Assembly: GCF_020379485.1 (NCBI RefSeq)
Contig: NC_063442.1
Coordinates: forward strand, 10,317,509-10,381,508
Direction of reading: 5' to 3'
Source: Brassica napus
Lineage: Eukaryota > Streptophyta > Magnoliopsida > Brassicales > Brassicaceae
DNA: 64,000 bases
Position numbers and translations under genes: made by a program. Of this stretch, positions 10,785 to 22,800 are shown in pieces (the first letter of the stretch is position 1; every line of letters starts with the position of its first letter). A model generated the notes under the pieces. That model was not told the DNA's origin and did not search any database. It saw nothing but the letters and a program-made list of their open reading frames with translations.

Positions 10785-12100
10785 TCTATACTATTAAAAG
10801 GGAAGCATTCTTAAAAAAATCTACTTATGTAAGGTTGTTTGGACCTATTAGTTAGATTAACACCATATAATTCAGCATATTTTTAAGCAAAAGTAATATT
10901 CCATACATCAACTCATAATTTCCTTAATGTACAAAAAGAGATATTGTAACTAACAACAATATTTTACCTATCTATACTATTAAAAGGGAAGCATTCTTAA
11001 AAAAATCTACTTATGTAAGGTTGTTTGGACCTATTAGTTAGACTAACACCATATAATTCAGTATATTTTTAAGCAAAAGTAATATTCCATACATCAACTC
11101 ATAATTTCCTTAATGTACAAAAAGAGATATTGTAACTAACAACAATATTTTACCTATCTATACTATTAAAAGGGAAGCATTCTTAAAAAAATCTACTTAT
11201 GTAAGGTTGTTTGGACCTATTAGTTAGTCTAACACCATATAATTCAGCCTATTTTTAAGCCAAAGTAATATTCCATACATCAACTCATAATTTCCTTAAT
11301 GTACAAAAAGAGATATTGTAACTAACAACAATATTTTACCTATCTATACTATTAAAAGGGAAGCATTCTTAAAAAAATCTACTTATGTAAGGTTGTTTGG
11401 ACCTATTAGTTAGACTAACACCATATAATTCAGCCTATTTTTAAGCCAAAGTAATATTCCATACATCAACTCATAATTTCCTTAATGTACAAAAAGAGAT
11501 ATTGTAACTAACAACAATATTTTACCTAAAGAGTTTATTATTATTTCTTAATACAGAAAATAACTTAAGGAAATAGTCATAACAAACGGATTAATATTAA
11601 TGTGCATATTTTTAAATATTAATGTCCCATTTTAAAACTAATTTATTTATATATGTAGTAGAAAACAATATTAAATTTTGATGAAATTTTATTAAAATTT
11701 ACAATTTTTTTTTATTTTTTAACTTGAATTTGCGAAAATTGGGTTTTAATATTGAACTAGGTCCGATTTAACTCAAATTCGGTTTTTAGCACAACTCAGA
11801 ACCAGTTAGAAGAGCGAGTCAGGATCCGACTGGTTCGATTGTACGGTCCAATCATATTTTCAAAACATTGGTTAATACAGTTCAATAATTAAAATATATT
11901 TTTTTATTAATGAATATCTTTACTAATAAAAACATACATATCATCTTTAAATCTATTTCAAACAAATCTCACACTATAAAAAATAATGAATAATAAAAAC
12001 ATTAAAAGTCAATAGTTATAATGTGAAACAAAAAAAATTATACTAGATTTAAAATTTATTAAAGATTAAAAACCTCAAATCCGCGCGGATCAAAATCTAG
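10785..12100 (+). mobile_element. Helitron with tandemly repeated 5' end
   Basis: Starts TCTATACTATTAAAAGGG directly after an A and ends with a CCGCGCGG palindrome followed by ATCAAAATCTAG directly before a T. This fits Helitron termini and A/T target use. The first 744 bp are four copies of a 186-bp unit that itself begins with the Helitron 5' terminus. The rest is AT-rich and non-coding. Confidence 0.72.
10786..11529 (+). repeat. Tandem repeat, 4 x 186 bp
   Basis: Units start at 10786, 10972, 11158 and 11344, an exact 186-bp period. Only a few substitutions separate them. Units 3 and 4 share CAGCCTATT and AAGCCAAAG variants that units 1 and 2 lack, so the array grew in more than one step. 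Confidence 0.95.
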
Positions 12101-12891
12101 TTATATGTTATAATCGATGATATATCATGTTTTTTCAGGAATTAAGCTACTATTTTAAATCTCATTTTGTATATCTTATGACATTTTATGTCCAAAATTT
12201 TGGAAATTGTTATAGGTTAATTGTTTCGGTCCACAAACTTCACTACTGAGTTTTTTTCAAAAAAAAAAAACTTCACTACTGAGATAATTTTTACATTTTA
12301 TAACATCTAAATCAAAAAGAAATAATTTCATACATTACATTTACAACTGCATGTACAATGTATGGTGATGTATTAAATTTATAGTTAGATTTTTTACCTC
12401 TTGTACATTCATACTCTATATGTTTTGTGAGCGAAGATGAGTTTGTTATATTAGCACTTTTGAAAGAAAAAATAATATAAATCTTAGGGATACTGTTTAT
12501 ATATAGTTTGTAATCAAGAAGCTCACCGAGCTGCAAATCGTGTTGAGAGGTATATGATATTGTTTAATGTCTTACCTGTACATTGCACAATAAATAATAT
12601 GTCTGTTAACGAAAATTTTTTTTCAATTGAAGCACCAATTGTGCAGGTCATACATTGCTTTGCTTTCTTTTTGTGTTACTTGAAACAAGATAAAATTTTG
12701 TTTTCTGTTACAAAGGTTTAGTCTCCAGAAAAACAGAATGGCTATAGGAATTCAATCGTTTTTAACTACCTTTTCGATTTATTATATAATTAGTAAATCA
12801 CACAGATAAGAAAAAAAAAACAGAACAATACAAACTAAAAAAAGGACATAGGTTTAGGAAGGGGTTAGAGAACATTTTCCCTTATATAAGA
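12101..12891. other. Intergenic DNA upstream of the CHUP1-like gene
   Basis: No gene seen. A 14-base direct repeat (ACTTCACTACTGAG) flanks a poly-A/T run near 12238-12284. Confidence 0.5.
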
Positions 12892-12900
12892 CAGATTCAA
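12892..12900 (+). promoter_or_regulatory. Probable TATA box of the CHUP1-like gene
   Basis: TTATATAAG lies about 250 bp upstream of the chosen start codon, in a pyrimidine-rich context with no competing gene. Confidence 0.45.
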
Positions 12901-13147
12901 CATTTGGTTTCCTTTGGCTCTCTCTTTGAGAAAGTTCCATAAGTCCCACAGCCAACAAGTCGCTCTTGAATTGAATCTCAAACCCTAATCTGCCCTGCAC
13001 GATTCTGATGTTATTCTATATTAATTCTTCAGCTGTAAGGCTTTGAATAAGTCTGTAAATAATCATATTTTATTTTGAAAAGTTCAACAGAAACCCCCAA
13101 AAAATATAGTTTTTGTTACATTATAAAGTTGGAGTTGCCGGCAAGTT

Positions 13148-16100
13148 ATGACAGCCGGAGGCTGTTTGGACATCCAAACAATGTTGTTCGGTCGTAAATC
13201 ATCGAGCAAGTTACAGGTAAAATTGCTCTTGTTTTCGTGAATGATTTTATGCTAAATTTCTCTTGACTGATTTTGATTATTCATATGCACAAAGTCCTTT
13301 CATGTATTCAGGAAATCATATAAATGATATATAGAAAAGTCTTGGATTAATAAGTTTTTGTCTCTTGACTTATTATGTGTACCAGATTTTTATAAGCATT
13401 CGTCTTGTCCATGTTAGATCATCAGATTGTATCTTTTTGTTACATGATGATGAATAATAAAGGAACTAATTAACAGTTTTTCATAATAACAATTTTCAGC
13501 CAATAAAAAGCCAAGCGTCACCTAAAGTTAGCAAGGTTAAGAAGCAGGATGATAAATCTTCTTCTTCTTCTTCTTCACCTAAACCTTCTTCTTCACCAAA
13601 ACCTTCATCACCTATACCGATTAGATCATCTAAGACAATATTATCCGGGAGCCAACTATCATCATCATCGAGACGTGTTTCTTCGCCTATGGGCATCCTA
13701 AAGAATGTTTCCATTAGAGAAGCTAAGAGCCCAAAGACAACCAGCTCGCCTAAATGGACAGGAAACTTTATTCTTATGGTCGAGCTTCGCAGAAAGATCG
13801 TTACCTTTAGAGACATCATTGACCTTGCTCCTCTCGAGGGTTCTCCTTCAATAACCGATGTGAGTACACCACAAAGTTAGTTATCCTTTTTATTAATAGT
13901 GTATATTTTTTGTACTCACATCCTTTTTTGTTGTTGGATAGATGGTGATGCATACAATGAAAGATCTCCAAAATCTTTGTCCTGAGATTATCCACAGCTC
14001 ACATATATCTGAAATTAGACGCGCAAATGTTGATAAGGTATTCAAAACATGAGCTGAATATATGACTTCCTCTGGTCCTTAGTTCAAATAACTTGAGTCT
14101 GATCAATTGTTTATCCCATAGGTTCTTGACCATTTCTTCAATGCTTTGAAATCCATTGGAGATTCATGGATCGATAACCCAGAATGGATAGCTAAGTCTA
14201 AGTATTGGAGTAGCAGCGTTGGAAAGAATCAGTCCGATCGACTAGGTAACAATAAACGTTACTTTCACAAGAAAATCATTTCAAGACTTGAAATTTCAAA
14301 CTCTTTAAAATGTTATGTTTCCTTTGTAGTGGAAAAGGTGTTAGCAGCATTAGATGGACTGATCAAGATGTCTAAAGAGAGATTTGATATGATGGAGATT
14401 GATGAAGTGGAAGAGAAGAAAGAGTTGGTTAGTCCAAGGACTGCCAAAACATCGAGCAGTCGAGTTTTATCTCCATCTGATTCATTCTCCGACAGCAGAA
14501 GCTCGTTTTGCGGCTCACCAATCACGCCAAGATCGGTCCTTCCAGAACCAATGATGATGGGTTCGCCTGGTAAAGTTGGAGACTTTGCAAACTCTGCATC
14601 ACATCTTCTGTGGAATATGAGAGTTCAAGCACTTGAGAAGCTCAGTCCTATCGATGTTAAGCGGCTCGCTATTCACATTTTGTCACAGAAAGAAGCTCAG
14701 GAACCAAACCAAAGCAATGGAGAAGAAGTGATTAATGTTGTTGAAGAGAACAAGCAGAAGACGAATGAGATTGATGTGAAGATGGAGACAGAAGAATCTG
14801 TTGTTCTAGATGAGCAAGAAGATACATTCATGAAAGTCTCTCCACTGGATTCAACATCTGAATCCAAACTCAATGCTTCAGTGAAATCTGAAGTTGCACC
14901 AGCATCTTTGTCACCACCACCACCTCCTCCTCCTCCTCCTCTATCCACTACAAAATCTGTATATTTAGCTTCTCAACCGCCACCTCCTCCTCCTCCGTCA
15001 CCACCGCTGATTACAAAGGCTAATGTGGTGGCCATATCATCAATCCCACCTCCTCCGCCACTGCCACCATCTCCACCTTCCATTATGCCTTTACAAGGCT
15101 CTATTCCACCACCACCGCCTCCTCCTCCAGGAGCTGTGACGGCCCCACAACCGCCGCCATCACTTCCAAGAACCACAATGGCGCCACCACCGCCTACCCC
15201 ACCTCCAGGGACTGCAGCTGCACCACCACCACCGCCTCCTCCTCCACCAATGCAAAACATAGTACCACCACCTCCACCAATGCCTATACCGAATAGAGCC
15301 GGTGGTAGACCACCGCCTCCACCACCACCTCCTATGCCTCAAGCTAATGGAGCAGCACCGCCTCCACCACCACCTCCTATGGCAAAGGGAGCTGCACCTC
15401 CTCCGCCACCACCTCCTATGGCCAACGGAGCAGCACCACCTCCACCACCACCTCGAATGGGTGTGGCAAACGGAGCAGCCGGTCCACCGCCACCTCCAGG
15501 AGCAGCTGGTCCACCGCCACCTCCAGGAGCAGCAAGAAGCTTGCGACCCAAGAAAGCAGCTACTAAACTAAAAAGATCCACCCAGTTAGGGAACCTATAC
15601 AGAATCCTTAAAGGGAAAGTCGAAGGTCGTGATCCCGAGGCAAAGAAAGGTGGCGGAAGCGGAAGAAAAGCCGGAGTCGGAAGCGCACCAGCCGGTGGAA
15701 AGCAAGGAATGGCTGATGCTCTTGCTGAGATCACAAAGAAGTCTGCATATTTTCAGCAGATTCAAGAAGATGTTGCTAAATACATGAAATCAATCAACGA
15801 GCTGAAGGTTGAGATCACTAAGTTCCAGACTAAAGACATGACTGAGCTTCTTAGCTTCCACCGCCGTGTCGAATCAGTTCTTGAAAATCTTACAGATGAG
15901 ACACAGGTCAGTAACATTTCAAACATCTTATTGCCATCACTTCTATGTCCACTGTTTTTGTGATTCTTGATTCTGAAAATGTTTTGAAACTATTAGGTTC
16001 TTGCGCGATGCGAAGGGTTTCCACAGAAGAAACTTGAAGCAATAAGAATGGCTGTTGCATTGTACTCGAAGCTGCACGGAGTGATCACCGAGCTACAGAA

Positions 16101-16666
16101 CTGGAAGATAGAACCTCCTTTGGTTCAGCTTCTTGATAAAGTAGAACGTTACTTCACAAAGGTAACTAGTTTACTTAATTTCATACCGTTTTAACAACAT
16201 CATGTAACTAAAATATCCAAAATAAAAAGATCAAAGGAGACATCGACACGCTGGACCGAACCAAAGATGAAGAAGCTAAGAAATTCAAGAGCCACAACAT
16301 CCACTTTGACTTCAACATACTTCTTCAGATCAAGGAGACAATGGTTGATATCTCATCAAACTGCATGGAACTCGCATTGAAGGTAATTAAACAGCTAAAA
16401 AATATAACCTTTTATTTTTAAGTATTTTTAAAACCAAAGTTCTTATCTGATCAACCTAAAATTCACAGGAAAAGAGAGATGAAAAGCTTGTGTCACCTGA
16501 TGCAAAGCCTAGCATTAAGAAGACAGTAGGATGTGCTAAAATGCTGTGGAGGTCATTTCAGTTTGCATTCAAAGTCTACACATTTGCTGGAGGACACGAC
16601 GATCGAGCTGATTCTTTAACCAGAGAGTTGGCTCATGAGATCCAAACTGATACTCAGAATCCTTGA
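13148..16666 (+). CDS. CHUP1-family proline-rich protein
   Basis: Eight exons: 13148-13216, 13500-13859, 13942-14037, 14122-14245, 14330-15906, 15997-16161, 16230-16382, 16469-16666. All junctions are GT-AG and keep frame, giving 913 aa. The N-terminus (MTAGGC...) leads into a Ser/Pro-rich part and a conserved stretch around WTGNFILMVELRRKI. Residues ~410-617 are almost continuous polyproline runs spaced by GAA/NGA, a profilin/actin-type tract. Residues ~620-913 form the conserved helical C-terminus shared with CHUP1 (LKRSTQLGNLYRILKGKVEG, AYFQQIQEDVAKYM, FPQKKLEAIRMAVALYSKLH). CHUP1 itself links chloroplasts to actin; this paralogue group (Arabidopsis At1g61080/At4g04980 type, from memory) lacks its long N-terminal coiled coil. 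An actin or cytoskeletal role is inferred. Length fits At1g61080. Confidence 0.88.
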
Positions 16667-17521
16667 TGTATCCATCGTTTCGAATCATGACTACTACTCC
16701 TTTTTGCCTTTCTAAACACCTAAAAATATTCCAAAATGTTTGATATGGAATGATAAAAAAAAAGTATATGTATAATATTTAACCTATTGTTTTGGCTTTG
16801 AGTTTGTAATTTTGAAGCCCACCCAAAAAGACTAGGATTTAGAGGTTTCATGGGAGCTCAGAGGTGCAGAGTTTTTTTAGTGAAAACCTATAAAAACCTT
16901 TTGAGTCAAGGAAGACCATTGTGTTGCCAGAATATGTAATATGGTTTTGTTGTTATAAACTTTTTCTTTCTTTAATTCTAGTTGTAAGGTACAAGTCGAA
17001 ATGGTGATGACAAAACCTGGCAAAAGAAATGATATATATTAACAGAATTTAGCGAAAAGTTGATGATAGCGAGGCTAAAAATAGGAATCACAACCTACTT
17101 GTAGCTTTTAAATATGATGAAGATATCATCTTAGATTACAATATTTATCTCATTACTCTAAGTTGGTATGCGAATAGAATGGGATTGGCTGAAGCCAGCA
17201 TGCTCTAATACTGAGCACTGCAGTTGCATTTGGATATCTGACCTTATGTGTTGCTTTGTGATAAGCAAAACAAAAAAGACGGGTTTAACCCTAAAATTTG
17301 CCATAAATAACTAGAAGAAACAAACTTCGGATCTACAAATAACACATAACACATTGCTTGTTTTGTAGGGCTCCTCAAAAGTGGCAGATAGAACAGCAAA
17401 TTTGTATGTTCACATCATGCAGATATATTTGTTCTTTTGTCTATATCTCTCTCTCTTGTGCGAAAATTTACTTTGCATGTTCTTGTTTTACTAATGTAAA
17501 AATGTTGTGACAAAAAAAAAA
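16667..17521. other. Convergent 3' intergenic region
   Basis: Lies between the stop codons of two convergent genes and must hold both 3' UTRs. No other gene or repeat is visible. Confidence 0.5.
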
Positions 17522-18868
17522 CTAACGTAAAAATGAAGAGTTACAGAAGATACAAGAATCAGACATGAGTTTTTGAATGATGCTTCCTTCTTCAATCCTA
17601 AAACTCTTACTCTCTCTGTTCCAAAGATGAACAGATAAGCTATGTTTACGTAAATGCATAAGTCTCTTACGTGACCAATTTGCCTCCCTCCCATTCACGG
17701 ACGCTCTGTAAAATCCACTGATCCTAGTCCAGTCCACCGGATAAAACGAAGACGGTGGAAGAACAGAGAATCCCATATCCGACGAACAGTTAGAAACGTT
17801 GAATCTTGCAACCACTCTTGACACTAAGTATGGACCGTTGTGACCCCATTTGTTACCGTTGAAGGTTCTTGAGAACTCGTCGATGAAGCTTTTAAGCAAA
17901 GGATGGTTCTTGTCGAAGATGAGCACCGCGTTGTTGAGCCTGCTCCATTTTCTTGTAACCGGATCAACCGTTTGTGCTCCGATTACGTTGTGGAGACTGG
18001 TGAGAGGTTTGAGTATTATAACATCTGTGTCTAAGTAGATCCCTCCGAACTTGTAGAGCAAGACTAGTCTTAGAATGTTAGAGAGGTTTTGCTCTAGTGG
18101 AATCACTCCTGGACTGAACATTCCTCTCTTCAGTCTTTCAAACCATTTCTCTGCTGACGTGTCTTTGAAAATGTAAGTGAAGTCTGGTTTGATCGCGAGC
18201 ACTTTAAGCCCTTTATCTGTAAAGGGTTTCAAGATGAGTGTTCCTCTCTCACAGTCAAGTGAGTTTGAGACCAAGATCAGACAGCTATTTGGGTGAGACT
18301 TGAAGAGACTCTCTATAGTGAAACGTTCTCTTTCACCAAAAGATTCGATGGAGGAGATCCAGATCATGAAGAACAGGGACTTGCATGAGGATTCGGACAA
18401 GAATGACTTGATCCTCGTCTTGAATTTCTGTCTTGATTTGCCTTGTGGCTTCTGTGTCATCTCGGGTGTTAACCCGTTTCTTCTCTTCCGTCTCCTTGTC
18501 CTTCTCTCTGTCTTTATTGGCGAAACTTTCTGCTTTTGTACGAACCCTGAAGAGGTTTCTTTCACCGCAAGCAACATTGAAGAATCTGACTTAGATGATG
18601 ATGTTAAAGTTGACCTTGACGATGTTGATGATGATGATAATGATGGATGATGATGAAGAACCTGGTGGTGGTTATAATTGAGTGAAAGAGTGGATTTGGG
18701 TGGGATTGGATCAAGATGAAGGGAGAAGGCAGAGAAGCTGTTGTAGATTAAGAGAAGCATGAGAAGAAGACCTAGAAGAGACAATGGAAGACAACAAACC
18801 AAAGAAACTGTCAAATTTTTCAACATCTGCAATAAATCAACTTGTTCTGTTCTTCTGCTCTCCTCCAT
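17522..18868 (-). CDS. Alpha-1,4-glycosyltransferase family protein
   Basis: An uninterrupted 448-codon ORF without introns. A short cytosolic N-terminus is followed by one membrane anchor (about residues 18-48, Leu-rich) and then a Ser/His/basic stem: a type II Golgi membrane protein. The catalytic part carries the DXD motif in GGIYLDTDV (residues 275-283), which binds the metal and sugar nucleotide in the Gly_transf_sug family, followed by the C-terminal alpha-1,4-GT/Gb3-synthase-type region (WGHNGPYLVSR, VHLWNRES). Plant members are Golgi-located, but their acceptors are largely undefined, so the substrate is unknown. By gene order it fits Arabidopsis At1g61050 (memory). The ATG chosen is the first in frame and gives a normal length. 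Confidence 0.9.
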   Translation of the reverse strand: MEESRRTEQVDLLQMLKNLTVSLVCCLPLSLLGLLLMLLLIYNSFSAFSLHLDPIPPKSTLSLNYNHHQVLHHHPSLSSSSTSSRSTLTSSSKSDSSMLLAVKETSSGFVQKQKVSPIKTERRTRRRKRRNGLTPEMTQKPQGKSRQKFKTRIKSFLSESSCKSLFFMIWISSIESFGERERFTIESLFKSHPNSCLILVSNSLDCERGTLILKPFTDKGLKVLAIKPDFTYIFKDTSAEKWFERLKRGMFSPGVIPLEQNLSNILRLVLLYKFGGIYLDTDVIILKPLTSLHNVIGAQTVDPVTRKWSRLNNAVLIFDKNHPLLKSFIDEFSRTFNGNKWGHNGPYLVSRVVARFNVSNCSSDMGFSVLPPSSFYPVDWTRISGFYRASVNGREANWSRKRLMHLRKHSLSVHLWNRESKSFRIEEGSIIQKLMSDSCIFCNSSFLR

Positions 18869-19167
18869 CTTTTGTTCTCTCCAAACAAATATTTTAAAGA
18901 CAGAGACTTGGTGTAAAAGATTTCTTCAAGGATAAAAGGGTGTTGTTGGTCTGTCTTATGTGATGATGATACATGTTTGCTGAATATATTAAACAATTTT
19001 TTTTTTTTAACTTTCTTGGCATACCGAATATACATGTATGATGTATCATTCATAATAGGTGAAAGGGATGAGTACTAAACTATTATTTAAAGAAGGGAAA
19101 TCTCCTAAATAACTCATTTTTAATTTTTGTTCTAAAAAACCAACTAAAGTCAAAGTGACTAAAATAG
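18869..19167. other. Upstream region of the glycosyltransferase gene
   Basis: Presumed 5' UTR and promoter of the minus-strand glycosyltransferase, running into the LTR of a truncated copia element. No clear promoter element could be singled out. Confidence 0.4.
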
Positions 19168-21098
19168 TGTGAATCACAAGAGCCTTATTGAAGAAGAAAG
19201 AGTTTTGACTGCAACACTTTTATTCCTTTCAACTTGATTATAAAGATACAACTCTAACTCTATTTATATGCCAAGCGCAACCTCAAAACCCTAATGAACC
19301 TCTACACGTGTTTGGAGGACATTGAATCTATTCTTTGTTGCAAGGTGGTGAGCTGTACGCGGTGCCAAAGTGGTCCTGCTCGTCGTACGGTTTGGCTCTG
19401 CAATATGAACGTTGAGAGGTTGAGCTAAAGCAGGCTTTGTCTTCATCTTTGACTGGTCTCCGAAACTCATATCATTGGGCTTGGGCTTTGTTGTTGTCTT
19501 GGGCTCAGCCTGACTAATACACCCCCTCAAACTTGGGGTCGGAGGAACAGAGACACCAAGTTTGTCCCGCAAACGGAAAAACGCTTCCTGACCAAGCGAT
19601 TTTGTGAAGACATCGGCCAGTTGCAGAGAAGCGGGTATGTGCTTAACTTCCAGCGTCTTGAGAGCCACTCTCTCACGCACATAATGATAGTCGACATCAA
19701 AATGTTTAGACCGTTTGTGGAACATGGGATTTGCAGTGAGACACACGGCAGAAAGATTATCACACAGAAGAAGTGGCATGCGCTGTTGTTGCAGACCCAT
19801 CACTCGAAGCAAATTTTGCAACCAGACAATCTCAGAAGCAGCAAGGGACATGGTCCTGTACTCAGCCTCAGTAGAAGATTTAGAAACTGTTTCATGCCTC
19901 TTAGCAGACCAAGAAATGACATTGGAACCTAATAGAGTGCAAAAGCCACCAGTTGATCTTCTAGTTTCAGTGCAACCTGCCCAATCACTGTCGCTGTAGC
20001 AGACAAGTGTGGAGTCTGAGGTAGCATTGATGCCAATTCCCATGTTCAGAGTTCCTTTAACATAGCGAAGGATTCTTTTGAGTAACATGAAGTCGAGACA
20101 GTAGGTGAGTGCATCCTTTGACAGATATAATTGACAGAGAATTGTAGATCCGGTCTAGTGAGTGTTAAGTACTGCAGTTTACCTGCAATGCTCCTGAAGT
20201 AAGAAGGATCAGAGAAAAGTTCATCTTGACCGGGAACAGTGGCCAGTTTTAAAGGCAAAGGAGTGGGCATCGGAGCGCAATCTTTCATTCCTGCATTGAT
20301 TAAGACATCAGAAGCATACTTCTCTTGATTGAGAAAGAGACCATTCGGAGTTTGATGAACTTGAATCCCAAGGAAGTAGTGTACAGAGCCCATATCTTTC
20401 ATGCGAAACACTTGACTGAGCTGAGCAACAAGATGATCCAGAAGCGTATTGTTGTTGCCAGTAAGAATCATATCGTCCACGTAGAGGAGAAGATAGATAA
20501 CATCTGAGCCATGATGATAGATGAATAAGGAAGGGTCAGGGAAACTGCAGATGAATCCGAAGTCAAGCAAAAAATTGCTAAACTTATCAAACCAAGCACG
20601 TGGAGCTTGTTTTAAACCGTAGATCGCCTTCTTGAGCTTCCAGACGTAGTCAGGTTTGTTGGGGTCGACAAAACCAGGCGGTTGTTTCAGAAACACAATC
20701 TCCTTTAAATCTCCATGCAAGAAGGCGTTCTGAACATCAAGTTGTTTCAGGGACCATTTCTTTGTAACTGCCACATGAAGAACAGTCCTAATTGTTGCTG
20801 TACGAACAACTGGACTAAATGTTTCTATGAAATCGAGGCCCTCCTCTTGCTCATTGCCTTTTGCTACAAGTCTCGCTCTCGGTTTGAACACAGTACCATC
20901 AGCGTGGTATTTTGTTTTGTAAATCCACTGACTTCCGAGGGGGTTCTGACCATCTGCAGGTGGCACAAGCTCAAATGTTTCTGTCTCAACCATATTATCA
21001 ATCTCAGTTCCCATTGCACCGTTCCAGCCAGGATGACGCAAAGCAGCTTTGAGAGACTTGGGCTCTGCATAATCTTCTTTGAGCTTACTAAACGGTTA
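19168..21098 (-). mobile_element. 5'-truncated copia retrotransposon
   Basis: On the minus strand the order is RT, RNase H, purine tract, 3' LTR. The LTR (19168-19521) starts TGTATTAG, ends GATTCACA and contains ATATAAATAG (near 19266) and AATAAA-type signals. The purine tract reads TTGAGGGGG. The element stops abruptly at about 21098, upstream of the RT core, so gag, protease, integrase and the 5' LTR are missing. Confidence 0.85.
19522..21098 (-). pseudogene. Copia RT-RNase H fragment, frameshifted
   Basis: Residual Pol: RT with AFLHGDLKE, KAIYGLKQAPRAWF and YVDDMIL, then RNase H with DSDWAGCTETRRSTGG, SSTEAEYR and QLADVFTKSLG. A frameshift near 20060-20090 joins the two halves at LLKRILRYVKGT. 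The frame also begins out of phase at its right end (before ~21041). It is dead because the N-terminal two-thirds of Pol are gone. Confidence 0.88.
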
Positions 21099-21204
21099 AA
21101 TGAAGATTCTATTTTTATTTATAAATTTAATTGGTTAATTATTAAAATATATATAAGTGTATATTATAATTGGAGACATTCTCCAGACAATTATAATACA
21201 CACT

Positions 21205-21691
21205 TCTCAACTACTTGGGATCAGGTCAGAAACAAAGCGGGAAGAAGTTCCTTGGAGTAGCAGTATATGATTTGTGCAGGGTGTTCCTCGGTACTCTTTC
21301 ATTTCTTGGCTCGCTGTAAAAAATAGACTCTCCACATCTGATAGAATAAGGCTTTGGGGTATACAGCAAGAGTGTATCTTATGCAGTGAGAAGGATGAAC
21401 GAGGGATCACTTGTTCTTAGCTTGTCCTTATGCCTATACGGTATGGAATAGAATGGCAGGAGGGCTCATAGGGTCAAGGATTAAACCCGGACTGGCAAGA
21501 TACTATGAACTTTCTTCAGACAGGAGCATCAACCAGGATGGACAGGTTTCATAAGAATGGTATTTCAAACTACAGTTTATCATGTTTGGAGGGAGAAAAA
21601 TGCACGCAGACATCAAAAAGGTATTCAAGGGACTGCTCAGCTTATTCGAGTGATTGATAAAGCAATCAGGAATAGAGTTCTAGCACAGTAG
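21205..21691 (+). pseudogene. LINE zf-RVT domain relic
   Basis: Plus-strand frames encode the plant LINE zf-RVT module and tail: FISWLAVKNRLSTSDR, the zinc-binding core CILCSEKDE...H...CPYAYTVWN, then MVFQTTVYHVWREKNARRHQ. At least two frame changes and a stop occur. It adjoins the truncated copia element and is not an active gene. Confidence 0.75.
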
Positions 21692-22424
21692 CACTAGATA
21701 TAAACCTAGCCTCCTCACAAACTGGAGGGCCCCTTGCTACGCTGGTTCGAAGTGTTTGACACTTAAGGCATACGTCTTCATCTTTCAGTTGAACAAGATT
21801 GATTAGTTCATAAGCATTTCTTTCCTTCTTTTGTAAAAGGCCCATAGTTTTATCGATAAATTTCAAATTTTCATTAAAATTCTTTTTTTATATGATATAT
21901 AATTTAATTTAAACAATAATTATATATATTTTTAATTTGAATATTTATTAAATGAATATTTATATTCATATTGTGTTATAATCATTTATATATTTATAAT
22001 AAAAATTTAACTATTAAACACAAAATTTTAATGTGGAACTTTTAATAATTTTAGTATAATTTAATAATTTTCAAATATTCAAAGTATGATAATATAAAAC
22101 TAAAAAATGGTAGATGATAAATAAATTGTTTCCAAATCTTTATTAATCAATATAATTAATTGTCATATATATTTTAAATCATATTAAGTAATTCTATAAC
22201 TTTTATTTGAAGAAAGAAAGAAGAAATTTTTTTTGATTTATTACTAATTAATTTTATAGTTAATCTAATGAAAAATATAGTTTTTGTTTAGATTTTAGAT
22301 CAAATAATGAATGACATGTATTGTAATTATTTTATTAATTAAAACATATTTCTATAGTAACTCTAAAAATTGTTCTAATGTTGACACATTACCATAGCAT
22401 AAATGTTACAATGCTTTTTAAATA
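21692..22424. other. AT-rich upstream region of the GA 20-oxidase gene
   Basis: Probably the LINE 3' UTR to about 21850, then very AT-rich DNA. No gene seen. Confidence 0.5.
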
Positions 22425-22435
22425 ATATATAAAGG
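22425..22435 (+). promoter_or_regulatory. Probable TATA box of the GA 20-oxidase gene
   Basis: ATATATAAAGG lies about 150 bp before the first candidate start (22582), a normal distance for a plant core promoter. Confidence 0.5.
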
Positions 22436-22489
22436 ATGTCGTTCTTCTCCTCCCCATTTACACCAGACAACACTGAGAAAAGCTTAAAT

Positions 22490-22800
22490 CAAACGTCATT
22501 TTCTCCTTTAAAAGCCTTCTAAGTTCTTGTTTCTTTCAAATAATAAACATCTTTTCTTATCGTTTCATTTTCACAATTGAAATGGAATCCATCACAATGA
22601 TCCCTGAAACATTCAATGAAAATGCAACCCAAAACAACCCTTTGAAAACGTTATTTTCTCTTTTAAAAAGCCTTTTAAGTTCTTGTTTCTTTCTGATATC
22701 AAACATCTTTTCTTATCATTTCATTTTCACACATGAAATGGAATCCATCAAAACGCTCCCTCAAACATTCGATGAAGATGCAACCAAAAACAACCCATTG
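22490..22800 (+). repeat. Tandem duplication of 5' UTR and first codons
   Basis: Two imperfect copies of about 156 bp, from the 5' UTR motif AAGTTCTTGTTTCTTTC through the first ~20 codons of the GA 20-oxidase gene. The two ATGs (22582 and 22738) are exactly 156 bases apart and share a frame. Confidence 0.88.

Noticed and set aside
14146..14329. Internal ATG at 14146 as start of the CHUP1-like gene
   Set aside because: Upstream exons 1-4 splice in frame and encode conserved sequence; the apparent single ORF also reads through an intron at 14246-14329.
14697..15734. Long minus-strand ORFs rich in Gly, Trp or Arg
   Set aside because: They are antisense shadows of the polyproline codons of the CHUP1-like gene.
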